Below, in pieces: positions 27,316-36,206 of a DNA stretch of 64,000 nt (its first letter is position 1; each line of letters opens with the position of its first letter). The stretch lies in contig NZ_JBHYDX010000006.1 of assembly GCF_051860505.1 (NCBI RefSeq), forward strand, positions 62,001 to 126,000, given 5' to 3'. The stretch is from Pannonibacter sp051860505 (lineage in GTDB: Bacteria > Pseudomonadota > Alphaproteobacteria > Rhizobiales > Stappiaceae). Below the pieces are notes generated by a model that was not told the DNA's origin, did not search any database, and saw only the letters and a program-made list of their open reading frames with translations. The position numbers were made by a program, and so were the translations under genes.

Positions 27316-29268
27316 ATGGGTTTGGAAGACACCGGATCATTTCCGACTTCGCGGCGCGAACCATCCCTGGTTGTGCCAATGTCTGCCGAAAATCTCGGCA
27401 TCTCGCAACACCGCCCGGAATGGATAGAGCCAGAGTTGATGGTTCTTGTCGCACGCGGGTTTCCGGCTGCAATGGTGGACTGGGCCTGTCTGATGGCATC
27501 CTATCACGGTGGCAATCCGGCGCACCATCTTCTGCGGCATTCCCTGATCACCGAAGAGACCTACTACAGCGCCGTAGCGGAGACTTGTGCAGTTCCGTTC
27601 CTGCCGGACGGGTCGTTTCGACCACTTGTGATCGGCGATGTGGTGATGCAGTTCGGCGAAGGGGAGGCTGGCCCGCTGCTGATCGGGATCGAGACCGGGC
27701 GGCCCATCTATGCCATTGCTCCGGCAGCTGAGGATCTCATCGAACTTCGGGCTCTTCTTGGCCGTTATCCGGACTGGGCCCGGTGCATTCGCATCACGAC
27801 CCCGTCGGCGATGCGCATCGCCATCACGGTTCTCAAGGCACCCGCTGGTGAACTCGAGCAGCGGTTTCCGGAGATGTCGGCCCGCGAGCGGGTTACGCCG
27901 GGCCAGTATTCCGGCCTGTCGATGCTCAGCACCGGCTTTGCGTCCGGCTTGTTGCTGCCTTTGGAGGCGCAGGCTTTTGCTTTCAGTCTCCTGGTTGGCC
28001 TCAGCTGCATTTCAACGGGCTATGGCAGGGTTGTCAGCGCGGTCCGGGCCGGCACACTGGCCATCTGTGACCGGATCGAGCCGCATTTCGGTGTCGCCGC
28101 CCTGCCGGCTGCCTCGGAAGAGTGGCCGCTTTACACCATCCTCGTGCCGCTCTACCGGGAAGCTGCGGTCGTACCGGGGCTTGTCAGGGCACTGACGGCC
28201 CTCGATTACCCGGGTGACAAACTGGATATCAAGTTTCTCATCGAATGCGATGATCTCGACACAAAGGCCGCTTTCAGCGGCCTTTTGCTTTCGCATATGG
28301 AAGTCGTCGTCGTACCCGAGGGGCATCCGCGCACCAAGCCGCGTGCCCTGTCCTATGGTCTGGCGGCGGCCAAAGGCGAATTCGTCACGATCTTTGATGC
28401 TGAAGACCGCCCGGAACCGGACCAGTTGAAGAGAGCGGTGCAGCGATTTCGCGCGTCGCCAGAAAAACTTGCCTGCCTGCAGGCGAGCCTGTCCATCGAC
28501 AATGCCGGCGACAGCTTCTTCACCCGCCAGTTTGCGATGGAATATGCGATCCTGTTCGATCAGATGATCCCCTGGTTCTCGGCCGAAGGCTGGGCCTTTC
28601 CGTTGGGGGGCACCTCGAACCATTTTCGTCGGTCGGCCCTGATCGCAGCGGGTGGATGGGATCCCTATAACGTGACCGAAGATGCAGATCTCGGCATTCG
28701 TCTCGCCCGGTTCGGCTATGACAGCGCGGCCCTCAACAGCACCACTTACGAAGAGGCGCCAGTCACCTGGAAGTCCTGGTCTGCGCAGCGGGCGCGCTGG
28801 TACAAGGGATGGCTGCAGACCTGCTTCGTTCACCTGCGCGATCCGGCTCTCCTTTTGAAGCAGGCCGGTCTTGCCAAGACCATCCCCATGAGCATCCTCA
28901 TTGCCGGGAGCCTTGTGACCCTGGCGGTCCATCCGGTCTTCACCGTGGTGATGATCGGATATCTCTTCGGCCTTTGGGGCTTGCCCCTGACCGAGACCCT
29001 TGTCGGGCAAATGGTCGTCATCCTCAGCAGTCTGACAGCAACCGTCGGCTATGGCGCGACGGTCTTTGCCGGTATGACCGCCGCGCGAAAGCGGGCGATA
29101 CCCTTGCGGTTGATTGATGTGGCTGGAATCCCGGTCTACTGGCTTTGCGCCAGCCTCGCCTTCTATCGCGCCATCTGGGATTTCGTGATCCGCCCGCATC
29201 ATTGGCACAAGACAACCCACGGCACGGCCCGCCAACGGGCCTTGCCGGTCGGCCGCGGCACCCCGTGA
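27316..29268 (+). CDS. Membrane GT2 glycosyltransferase with N-terminal GspE-N-like domain
   Basis: A 650-residue protein. Residues about 45-190 resemble the N-terminal domain of GspE/MshE (HHLLRHSLITEETYYSAVAE, then VPFL). Two hydrophobic segments follow (about 197-236). The cytosolic GT2 domain starts near residue 272 (LYTILVPLYREAAVV), with the Asp motif DAEDRPEP near 361, TEDADLG near 454, and QRARW (the QxxRW motif of processive synthases) near 491. Three or four helices close the chain. E. coli NfrB joins the same two domains in the reverse order, and some MshE-N domains bind cyclic di-GMP. Polymer made is unknown. An alternative start is ATG at 27379. Confidence 0.82.
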   Translation: MGLEDTGSFPTSRREPSLVVPMSAENLGISQHRPEWIEPELMVLVARGFPAAMVDWACLMASYHGGNPAHHLLRHSLITEETYYSAVAETCAVPFLPDGSFRPLVIGDVVMQFGEGEAGPLLIGIETGRPIYAIAPAAEDLIELRALLGRYPDWARCIRITTPSAMRIAITVLKAPAGELEQRFPEMSARERVTPGQYSGLSMLSTGFASGLLLPLEAQAFAFSLLVGLSCISTGYGRVVSAVRAGTLAICDRIEPHFGVAALPAASEEWPLYTILVPLYREAAVVPGLVRALTALDYPGDKLDIKFLIECDDLDTKAAFSGLLLSHMEVVVVPEGHPRTKPRALSYGLAAAKGEFVTIFDAEDRPEPDQLKRAVQRFRASPEKLACLQASLSIDNAGDSFFTRQFAMEYAILFDQMIPWFSAEGWAFPLGGTSNHFRRSALIAAGGWDPYNVTEDADLGIRLARFGYDSAALNSTTYEEAPVTWKSWSAQRARWYKGWLQTCFVHLRDPALLLKQAGLAKTIPMSILIAGSLVTLAVHPVFTVVMIGYLFGLWGLPLTETLVGQMVVILSSLTATVGYGATVFAGMTAARKRAIPLRLIDVAGIPVYWLCASLAFYRAIWDFVIRPHHWHKTTHGTARQRALPVGRGTP

Positions 29269-29296
29269 CATTCGGTTGCCCTGAGATTTCGAAAGG

Positions 29297-32200
29297 TCAG
29301 CCGAATATCTGCGATGTGGACCCAGATCCTATCGAGATCCCGACGATCAGGTCGTTGAAGTCAAAATCGCCGCCCTGTGCAACGGTCAGATCCTCGAAGC
29401 CAAAGATGTTTTCTCCAAGCAGGCGAATGTGTTCGGCGCCATCAGAATTGGCGAGCCCCAACACAAAGAGTTCCTGCGTGCCGCTTTTCAGGACGGGGGC
29501 ATAGTAGCCGCTCTTGCCGGCGACGGTCCAATTTGCCGAAACGGGTGATGTTTCGGTGCCGGTAAAAGTGAAGGTTCCGCCTGCATCCAGCGATCTGGCG
29601 ACTTCAGAGCGGAAAGCCGCCCCCTCGCTCAGGTTGATCCCGTTCAGGCTCACCGCCCCGTTCAGATCGACATCGAGCCGGACGAAGGCAAGGCTGTTGG
29701 TCAGGGACGTGCTGCCGGTCAGCAGGAGGTCCAACGTTTGCCCCTGATCCAGATACAGCAGGGGAAGGTCCGTCCGGCGTTGCGCGTCAGCCAGCAGGGC
29801 GCCGCTGCTCAGGTCATTGTTGGTCGTTGCCGAAAGCGTGAGATTGCCGACGCTGACGGTGAGCGATCCACCGGATACGCCCGTGACGACGGCGTCCGGC
29901 TGGAGTGTGATCGTGTCATTGCCAGACAACAGTGCGAAGCGCAGCTCCTCGCCCGGGCGCAGCAGGATGGACTGTGTGCCAAGTGCCAGCGTGTCGCCAT
30001 TGTCATCCGTCGCTGCCCCGATGCTGCCGCGGACTGCATCTTTCAAGGTCAGGTTGGTGCCAGTGGCACCTGCCTTGTTGATGTAGTTGCCGGCCTGATC
30101 GACCGCGTAGACGAGAACTGTGATCCCCGTGTCAGAGGCTTCCGAAACCGCAGCAAGGCGGACCCAGCTTGCATCTGCATCGGGTGTGCTGGTCAGATCG
30201 ATCTTGATTCCGTTGCCAGTGGTGTTGGCTACAATCGGAGCTTCTTCCACGTTGACCTTCAGCGTGAGTGCACTGCTCGCCGGACCGACAGCTGCGCCAA
30301 TGCCACTGCCGGCAGCCAGCATCTCGGTCACGGTCACCGTATAGGTTCCATTGCCCAGAGCCTGTGCCGCGTTGGTCTGCCACATTCCGTCGATGTCGCC
30401 GGTCGCAAAGATGGGGGCAAGGACGTTCACGCCGGATTGTTGGAAGGAAAGCGCCGCGAGATTGGTCGCGCTGACCTTGTTGGTGGTCCCGGAAATCCAG
30501 CTTGCGGTTCCAGCCGCAGAATTCGCTCCTGTCCAGGCAAAGGCAACTTCGGCGGTCGTGCTGGTGGCTGTGTTGCTGACGAGGTTGGTCTGTCCGTCAA
30601 GCGCGGTGAATGTTGTCCCCGTGATCGTGCCAGCGACAGGCGCTGTGCCTGCGGGTTGCTGGCTGACATGCAGCGGATCCGTGTTCCAGGTCAGCAGGGC
30701 AGGGTCAAGTGTCGCGCTGCCGCTGTAGAGGAAGTCGATTGCGAAAGTCTCGATCGTCTGGTTCGTCGAGCTCTGCGGGCTGACAAGGGCGAGCCCGTCC
30801 ACCGCAAGGCTGCCGGCCTGGTTGGCGACCGCGGGATTGAGAAAGGCGCCGTCTTCGGTCTTGGTATAGAGATTGAAGGTCTTGGCAGACGGACCCTTGC
30901 CGACGACGACCTGGTACCAGCCGATGCCGTTCTGAACCGTTGGCAGGCTGCTGATGACCAGAGAGCCTGCGGTTTGCGGCGTGTCGGGAACGGGATTGAT
31001 CACATATGTCCCGGTTGCAGCATTCTGCGAGATAGTCCAGTTCTGCCAGAGACTGTCGCCGCCGGTTCCATTGAGCGTGACCTCCTGGAACGATGGCACA
31101 CCATTCACCGTGCCGTCAAAGATCCGGAGCGTGATTGACGCGTCGCCCTTGAGGATGGCGTTCTGATTGAAGAAATTCAGCGTGATCGAGCATGGGTTCA
31201 CGGTTTCCCACGCGGGGATGTTGTAGCTCCCGAGAAAGAACTGCTTGGTCCCGTAGTCAACTTCGCCAACCGGGGCGATGTAGTTGTAGATAATTGGCTG
31301 GACATAGCCGCCAGGTGTCTCGCTGTCGTCGAACAGGGTCAGGTTGATGGCGTCGACGTTTTTCCAGGCGCCATTGATCTCTTCCGAGACGGAGATCAGC
31401 GGGCCCCCCTGGGCGTAGGCTGACATCAGGTTGTCGGAATAGCCGGAGCCATAGGAGTTGGAGAGGTTGAAGAACACCTGTGAGTAGAAGTCGTGGAAGG
31501 GCGCTTCCTTTCCCGCGAGATTCTGGCTGAATGCGTAGGTCGGGTCCCAGTTCCAGTTGTGGCTGAGGTTCACGGTCTGGCTGACGAACGGGTTGAGCGC
31601 CTGTCCGAGCGTGCCGTAGTAGCCGGCTGTAAAGCCGGTCAGGAACTGCGTCAGGACTTCACCCCATTGGGTGTTTGCGCCGGTGTTCATCTCCGTGGAA
31701 CCGGAGTTCAGGATCGTGTAGGCCGTGGCATCGGTCTTGCTGGCGTAGATCTCCACGTTGCCGAGCGTGGAATAGATGCTGTTGGCGAGCGCGTCGGCCG
31801 TGATCTTGATGTGGCCCTTGATCTGGCTTGTCGCTGTCGGACTCAGCCAGAAATATCCGGGGCCACCGTCAGTGCCCGATACCCATTCCAGCTCATAGGC
31901 AAAGAAACCCGCCTTGTGATAGACGCCGTTGCCATCCTTGGCCCCATTGAAGAAGCCTCCGACCGAAACGCCAGGTGCGCCTGTCTTCAGCGTATCAATG
32001 TAGCCATTCCAGCTTGACGCGGTGTAGGGCTGATTGCCGCTGGCCTGGGCAACTGACTGCGCCGGCGAGATGGCAGCGCGATAGGTTCCGGCCAGCGGAC
32101 CGTCAGAAAACGTGTAGAGCGATTGACCGTTGGCGTCCTTGAGGTTCGAGAACATCACGCTCCCGGAGCCGGCATACCCGCGCGACTGTGAGGTGCCGTC

Positions 32201-32608
32201 CGCATAAGGCACCTCAATTTCCATCGGGATGCCGAAGCCCTCGACGGAAGTCAGATTGCCGACATCACCGGATTGCCCCAGAAGGGTGACCTCAAAACTG
32301 TCATACCGGAACTGATACTGGGCGGCCGCCCCCCAGTTGATCTGGCTCTGCTGCGTAATGAGCGTGGTCAGGTCGGTCTGAGCGGCAGTCGGATCCTGGC
32401 TCTGGATGAGGAAATAGACCTTGCCCCCGTTCAACTGCTCAGGCAGGTCGATGGCATAGGTGCCATCGGAACTGACTGAGCCGTTCACAACCATCCTGGT
32501 CCAGTGCGCTGTCCCGTCGGCATCGAAATAGACGGCATAGGCATAGGCCCCGGGCTTGCCCAAAGTTGCCTGGAGCTTTGACGTCAAGGCAAGGTTCAAA
32601 GTGGTCAT
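29297..32608 (-). CDS. Large Ca-binding-type protein with glucanase-like front and DUF4114 end
   Basis: A 1103-residue acidic, Gly/Ser/Thr/Asn-rich protein with few cysteines and no signal peptide. The first 420 residues have a pattern reminiscent of GH64-type beta-1,3-glucanases (KVYFLIQSQD, then a FRYDSFEVTLLG strand, SVEGFGIPMEIEV, NSYGSGYSDNL); this is a distant resemblance only. The middle has repeated beta-sandwich-like segments. The C-terminus is a DUF4114 domain with FGFEDL (about 1069) and DFDFND (about 1081), an acidic likely Ca2+ site. Absence of a signal peptide suggests type I or another secretion route. The start at 32608 follows GGGGGA. It is convergent with the glycosyltransferase gene. 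Confidence 0.7.
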   Translation of the reverse strand: MTTLNLALTSKLQATLGKPGAYAYAVYFDADGTAHWTRMVVNGSVSSDGTYAIDLPEQLNGGKVYFLIQSQDPTAAQTDLTTLITQQSQINWGAAAQYQFRYDSFEVTLLGQSGDVGNLTSVEGFGIPMEIEVPYADGTSQSRGYAGSGSVMFSNLKDANGQSLYTFSDGPLAGTYRAAISPAQSVAQASGNQPYTASSWNGYIDTLKTGAPGVSVGGFFNGAKDGNGVYHKAGFFAYELEWVSGTDGGPGYFWLSPTATSQIKGHIKITADALANSIYSTLGNVEIYASKTDATAYTILNSGSTEMNTGANTQWGEVLTQFLTGFTAGYYGTLGQALNPFVSQTVNLSHNWNWDPTYAFSQNLAGKEAPFHDFYSQVFFNLSNSYGSGYSDNLMSAYAQGGPLISVSEEINGAWKNVDAINLTLFDDSETPGGYVQPIIYNYIAPVGEVDYGTKQFFLGSYNIPAWETVNPCSITLNFFNQNAILKGDASITLRIFDGTVNGVPSFQEVTLNGTGGDSLWQNWTISQNAATGTYVINPVPDTPQTAGSLVISSLPTVQNGIGWYQVVVGKGPSAKTFNLYTKTEDGAFLNPAVANQAGSLAVDGLALVSPQSSTNQTIETFAIDFLYSGSATLDPALLTWNTDPLHVSQQPAGTAPVAGTITGTTFTALDGQTNLVSNTATSTTAEVAFAWTGANSAAGTASWISGTTNKVSATNLAALSFQQSGVNVLAPIFATGDIDGMWQTNAAQALGNGTYTVTVTEMLAAGSGIGAAVGPASSALTLKVNVEEAPIVANTTGNGIKIDLTSTPDADASWVRLAAVSEASDTGITVLVYAVDQAGNYINKAGATGTNLTLKDAVRGSIGAATDDNGDTLALGTQSILLRPGEELRFALLSGNDTITLQPDAVVTGVSGGSLTVSVGNLTLSATTNNDLSSGALLADAQRRTDLPLLYLDQGQTLDLLLTGSTSLTNSLAFVRLDVDLNGAVSLNGINLSEGAAFRSEVARSLDAGGTFTFTGTETSPVSANWTVAGKSGYYAPVLKSGTQELFVLGLANSDGAEHIRLLGENIFGFEDLTVAQGGDFDFNDLIVGISIGSGSTSQIFG

Positions 32609-32708
32609 GATCTGGCGTCCCCCGCCGCTTGAAACATGCGGGAAATCCTGATGCATAAGACCTTAGGCAGGCCTTACCGCCACCGCGAAAATTTGCAGCA
32701 TCGACAAC

Positions 32709-32735
32709 AAAAGCTTAACCCTGCCGCTAGGGCAG
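32709..32735 (-). terminator. Weak terminator after tRNA-Gly
   Basis: On the minus strand CTGCC-CTAGC-GGCAG forms a five-base stem followed by GGTTAAGCTTTTG. It is positioned 37 bases beyond the tRNA 3' end. Confidence 0.4.
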
Positions 32736-32771
32736 AGGGAGCAGCATGGAGGGGCATTTGGCAAGGGGGAC

Positions 32772-32845
32772 TGGAGCGGGTAGCGGGAATCGAACCCGCG
32801 CCAAGAGCTTGGGAAGCTCGCATGATACCATTTCACCATACCCGC
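32772..32845 (-). tRNA. tRNA-Gly (anticodon CCC)
   Basis: The minus strand folds as a cloverleaf. The acceptor arms are GCGGGTA and TACCCGC, the discriminator is T, and CCA is encoded. The anticodon stem-loop is GAGCTTCCCAAGCTC with CCC in the loop. The T-arm contains GGTTCGATTCC. 74 bases including CCA. It reads GGG codons. A TTGACT hexamer lies about 40 bases upstream. Confidence 0.95.
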
Positions 32846-33055
32846 GCGGGATCATAGATCGCCCCTTGCCGCCTGGAAGTCAAGCGTTGCGGCGGGATTT
32901 CCAAAGGCGGCTCAAATGGTGCCCGCTGCAAGGCCTGCACACGGACCGAAACGAGCGTCTTACAGTTTGATTAGAAAGAATAATTTCACTTGCGTGAACC
33001 GTGGAGCCTTGCCACGGTGCGGCCGTCGAACTCTCGGCCTGGAGCTTATTGCATC

Positions 33056-33844
33056 ATGCGTGACGCTGTTCTCGCACTTACCTCATCCCGTCGTTGGGAA
33101 GCATTCATTATATCGGTTATCGTCTTCAATGCGGTTACTCTGGGGCTTGAAACCAGCGGAACAGTGATGGCGGCAATTGGCCCGCAACTGCATTTCATCG
33201 ACGGTGCGATCCTCGGGATCTTCGTTGTCGAACTGCTGCTGCGGCTCTATGCTCACCGCCTGTCTTTCTTCAAGGACCCGTGGAGCCTGTTCGACTTCGC
33301 GATTGTGGCCATCGCCCTGGTTCCTGCAAGCGGGCCGTTCTCGGTATTGCGTGCCCTGCGGATCTTGCGTGTCCTGCGCCTGATCTCGATTGTCCCATCC
33401 CTGCGGCGCGTCATTGGCGGCCTTCTCGCCGCCTTGCCCGGAATGGGATCGATCATCGTCCTGATGTCACTGGTTTATTACGTCTTTGCAGTGATGGCGA
33501 CGAAACTCTATGGCGCGACTTTTCCCGATTGGTTCGGGGACCTCGGTCGCTCGACCTACACCCTGTTCCAGGTCATGACGCTGGAAAGCTGGTCCATGGG
33601 CATTGTCCGTCCGGTAATGGAAGTTCATCCCTATGCCTGGGTGTTTTTCATTCCCTTCCTTCTCTGCACGGCCTTTACCGTGCTGAACCTCTTCGTCGGT
33701 ATCATTGTTTCGGCAATGCAGGACGAGCATGAGCACGAAGCGCAGGAGGACCGCAAGGCCCTGCAATCCGAGACGACACTCGTGCTTGAAGAATTGCGCG
33801 CCTTGCGGGCCGAAGTGGCCGAACTCCGGCACGCCCGCTCCTGA
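33056..33844 (+). CDS. Single-domain voltage-gated sodium channel (BacNav/NaChBac family)
   Basis: A 262-residue six-helix channel subunit that should form homotetramers in the inner membrane. S1-S3 span roughly 16-90. S4 has four arginines every third residue (R99, R102, R105, R108). The pore selectivity filter is TLESWSM at 175-181, which to my recollection equals that of Arcobacter NavAb, predicting Na+ selectivity. S6 is FFIPFLLCTAFTVLNLFVGI. A charged C-terminal neck (about 222-235) and a Glu/Leu-rich coiled coil (about 236-258) complete the family plan. The ATG at 33056 gives the correct short N-terminus; the frame opens earlier from a TTG. Confidence 0.93.
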   Translation: MRDAVLALTSSRRWEAFIISVIVFNAVTLGLETSGTVMAAIGPQLHFIDGAILGIFVVELLLRLYAHRLSFFKDPWSLFDFAIVAIALVPASGPFSVLRALRILRVLRLISIVPSLRRVIGGLLAALPGMGSIIVLMSLVYYVFAVMATKLYGATFPDWFGDLGRSTYTLFQVMTLESWSMGIVRPVMEVHPYAWVFFIPFLLCTAFTVLNLFVGIIVSAMQDEHEHEAQEDRKALQSETTLVLEELRALRAEVAELRHARS

Positions 33845-33872
33845 TCTCATGACAACTGGGAGACGCTGGAGA

Positions 33873-34970
33873 TCAGTCCAGCGTCTCATTGGCCCAGCCA
33901 TCGACATTGGCCGACCGCACTTCGGAAAGGTTGGACAACCCGCGCCGGCGCAATTCGGTGTCCAGATGCGCCAGGATGTCCGTGACGAGCTGCGGGCCCT
34001 TGAACACCAGTGCCGAGTAGAGTTGCAGCAACGTCGCCCCTGCCGTGATCTTGGTGAAGGCAGCTTCCGGGGAATCAATCCCGCCAACGCCGATGATCGG
34101 CAGGTCCGGGCCGACCAGCTTGCGCGTGCGGGCAAGGACGATGGTGGAGCGGCGAAACAGCGGACGTCCCGACAGGCCCCCCGCCTCCTTGCCGGTTGCC
34201 GCGTCGCGCAGGCCAACGCGTGACAGGGTCGTGTTCGACACGATCAGTCCGTCAACAGCATGCCGCTGCACGGCCTCAGCAATATCCTCGAGGCCTTCTG
34301 AAGAGACATCGGGGGCGATCTTCAGCAGCACGGGCACCTTGCGCCCCGCCGCGACAGCGCCCCGGTCTCGCTCCATCATGACGGCAGCAAGCAAGGCATC
34401 CAGTGCTTCCTTTGCCTGCAGGTCGCGCAGGCCTGGTGTGTTCGGCGAGGAGATGTTGACCGTGAAGTAAGAGGCCACAGCCGCGAAGGTCCGGATGCCG
34501 GCGACATAATCAGCGACCCTGTCGGCCGTGTCCTTGTTGGCCCCGACATTGACACCGACAAGGCCGCCGCGCCGGCGCCGGGCCTCCAGCCGTGCGAGCA
34601 GGGCTGCATGGCCCTCGTTGTTGAAGCCGAACCGGTTGATGACGCCGCAGTCCGCGGGGAGGCGGAACAGGCGGGGCTTCGGATTTCCGGCCTGTGCCAG
34701 GGGCGTCACTGTTCCGACTTCGGCAAATCCGAACCCCAGTCCCAGCACCGCATCAGGCACTTCGCCGTTCTTGTCGAATCCGGCGGCCATCCCGAGAGGA
34801 TTGGGAAAGTCGAGACCGAGAACGGTTTGGGCAAGCGACTTGTACCGCGCGTTGTCAGTGCGTGGATGGAGGCCGGCCGCGAGCGCGCGGATCGTCACGC
34901 CATGGGCCGCTTCTGCGTCGAGACAATGAAGCGCGCCCAAGGCGAAGCGGCTGGCAAGCGAGGTGATCAT
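33873..34970 (-). CDS. pyrD: Dihydroorotate dehydrogenase (quinone), class 2
   Basis: A 365-residue FMN enzyme oxidising dihydroorotate to orotate and passing electrons to quinone. The N-terminal helices (about 1-40) are the membrane-binding part specific to class 2. Motifs: NPLGMAAGFDKNGE, NRFGFNNEG, VNISSPNTPGLRDLQ with the catalytic-base Ser context, VSNTTLSR and GVGGIDSPEAA. Its start overlaps the DUF952 stop by four bases, so both are co-transcribed. Confidence 0.96.
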   Translation of the reverse strand: MITSLASRFALGALHCLDAEAAHGVTIRALAAGLHPRTDNARYKSLAQTVLGLDFPNPLGMAAGFDKNGEVPDAVLGLGFGFAEVGTVTPLAQAGNPKPRLFRLPADCGVINRFGFNNEGHAALLARLEARRRRGGLVGVNVGANKDTADRVADYVAGIRTFAAVASYFTVNISSPNTPGLRDLQAKEALDALLAAVMMERDRGAVAAGRKVPVLLKIAPDVSSEGLEDIAEAVQRHAVDGLIVSNTTLSRVGLRDAATGKEAGGLSGRPLFRRSTIVLARTRKLVGPDLPIIGVGGIDSPEAAFTKITAGATLLQLYSALVFKGPQLVTDILAHLDTELRRRGLSNLSEVRSANVDGWANETLD

Positions 34971-35311
34971 GCGTCAAGCTCCGGAAACAGATGCACGCCA
35001 TCAGGGCCGAGCGGAAGTGGCTGCACCCAACGGACCTGGTCCGGGGACAGAGGGGCATACAGATGCGGGAACAGCGCGCCACCGCGCGACGGCTCCCAGA
35101 TCAAGGCGTCACCAAGGGTTTCACTGTCGATTGCGGCAAGGACGAGGTCTGTCTTGCCGGCGAAGTGCCGCGCGGCCGTCTCGCGAACCTGCTCTGCAGT
35201 CGAGAAATGGATGTAGCCGTCCGAAAGGTCTACGGGGGCACCGTGAAACACGCCCGCGTTCATGGCATCGCGCCACAGGGCCTCGGGCAGGATCTTGAAA
35301 ATGAGCGTCAT
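34967..35311 (-). CDS. DUF952 protein
   Basis: A 114-residue single-domain protein. It begins IFKILPEALW and has the characteristic GYIHFSTAEQVRETAARHF and PHLYAPLSPDQVRWVQPL segments of DUF952 (a fold related to ADP-ribosyltransferase-like or glutathione-S-transferase-associated proteins; role unknown). It is coupled to pyrD by a four-base overlap. In other alphaproteobacteria I recall the same pairing. Confidence 0.85.
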   Translation of the reverse strand: MTLIFKILPEALWRDAMNAGVFHGAPVDLSDGYIHFSTAEQVRETAARHFAGKTDLVLAAIDSETLGDALIWEPSRGGALFPHLYAPLSPDQVRWVQPLPLGPDGVHLFPELDA

Positions 35312-35439
35312 GTCGGAAAGCCGTTGTTTCTACCGGATGCCATTCGCCCGAACACGTCAGGCTGGCGCGGACCCTAAACGCTGCATTTGCGTTGGACAAC
35401 CGATGCGGCCAAGGTTCTCGGGCAGTATTTTCTTGACAT

Positions 35440-35487
35440 CAGGAATAATAGCCGGAGTTTGGTGCGGTTGAAAGGGATATATTCCTG
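35440..35487. promoter_or_regulatory. Inverted repeat before the S24-like regulator
   Basis: CAGGAATA at 35440-35447 and TATTCCTG at 35480-35487 are perfect eight-base inverted arms, with centres about 40 bases apart. A TTGACA hexamer overlaps the left arm (35434-35440) and a TATATT element the right arm. The arms could be operator half-sites for the adjacent regulator. The TTGACA-to-TATATT distance is too long for one promoter. Confidence 0.45.
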
Positions 35488-35512
35488 AATTGCAACCCGG
35501 GAGGTGAGCACC

Positions 35513-36160
35513 ATGCTCTCGCACGAACGTGTCTGGGCAGCGATTGACGCCCTGGCGGCCCGCAAGGGTCTATCGCCATCCGGCCTGGCACGGCGTGCCG
35601 GGCTGGATCCGACGACTTTTAACCCGTCAAAGCGGATCGCCGTTGATGGCCGCCCGCGTTGGCCGTCAACCGAATCCCTTGCCAAGGTTCTCGAGGCGAC
35701 AGGGGCCCCGTTGACCGAGTTTGTCGCTCTCGTCTCTCCGGAGGAGACGCCGCCTTGTCCGGTGGTGCCTGCGGGGACCACACTGCCTTTTGCCGGGCTG
35801 CCGGAGGCGACGACCGAGGGGTATTTTGACGATGAAGGGAACCCGGTCGGAAAGGGCTGGGACGCCATCCCGTTTCCGGACCTGGATGGCAATCCCTTGT
35901 TTGCGCTAGAAATTTCTGGCACCGGCTGGTTGCCAGCCTATCGTGACGGCGACACGGTGATCGTCGCTCCAAAGGCGCCGGTGCGGCGCGGGGACAAGGT
36001 GGTCGTGCGCACCAGTGACGGTGGGATCGACCTGCATGTGCTGCATCGCCGCACGGCGCGCACCATCGAGTTGCATCCCTTGTCCGCGTCCGGCACCATT
36101 GTCGTGCTCGACCTTGCCCAGATCGACTGGATCGCCAGGATCGTCTGGGCCAGCCAGTAA
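35513..36160 (+). CDS. HTH regulator with S24/LexA-like domain lacking the catalytic dyad
   Basis: A 215-residue protein. The N-terminal 75 residues form a helix-turn-helix (AARKGLSPSGLARRAGLDPTT). The C-terminal half has the LexA/CI fold layout: PLFALEISGTGW (129-139) then YRDGDTVIVAP and RRGDKVVVRT. At the position of the catalytic Ser (usual GxSM) there is Gly138, and where the Lys would be there is His175 (DLHVLHRR). It therefore seems unable to self-cleave and may bind a ligand or dimerise only. A GGGAGG lies upstream of the ATG at 35513. The nuclease-like gene follows after 46 bases. Confidence 0.8.
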   Translation: MLSHERVWAAIDALAARKGLSPSGLARRAGLDPTTFNPSKRIAVDGRPRWPSTESLAKVLEATGAPLTEFVALVSPEETPPCPVVPAGTTLPFAGLPEATTEGYFDDEGNPVGKGWDAIPFPDLDGNPLFALEISGTGWLPAYRDGDTVIVAPKAPVRRGDKVVVRTSDGGIDLHVLHRRTARTIELHPLSASGTIVVLDLAQIDWIARIVWASQ

Positions 36161-36206
36161 CCCCGGTCGCCTTGTACCTCAGGCGGCCGACCCTCCGGAG
36201 CGCGTC

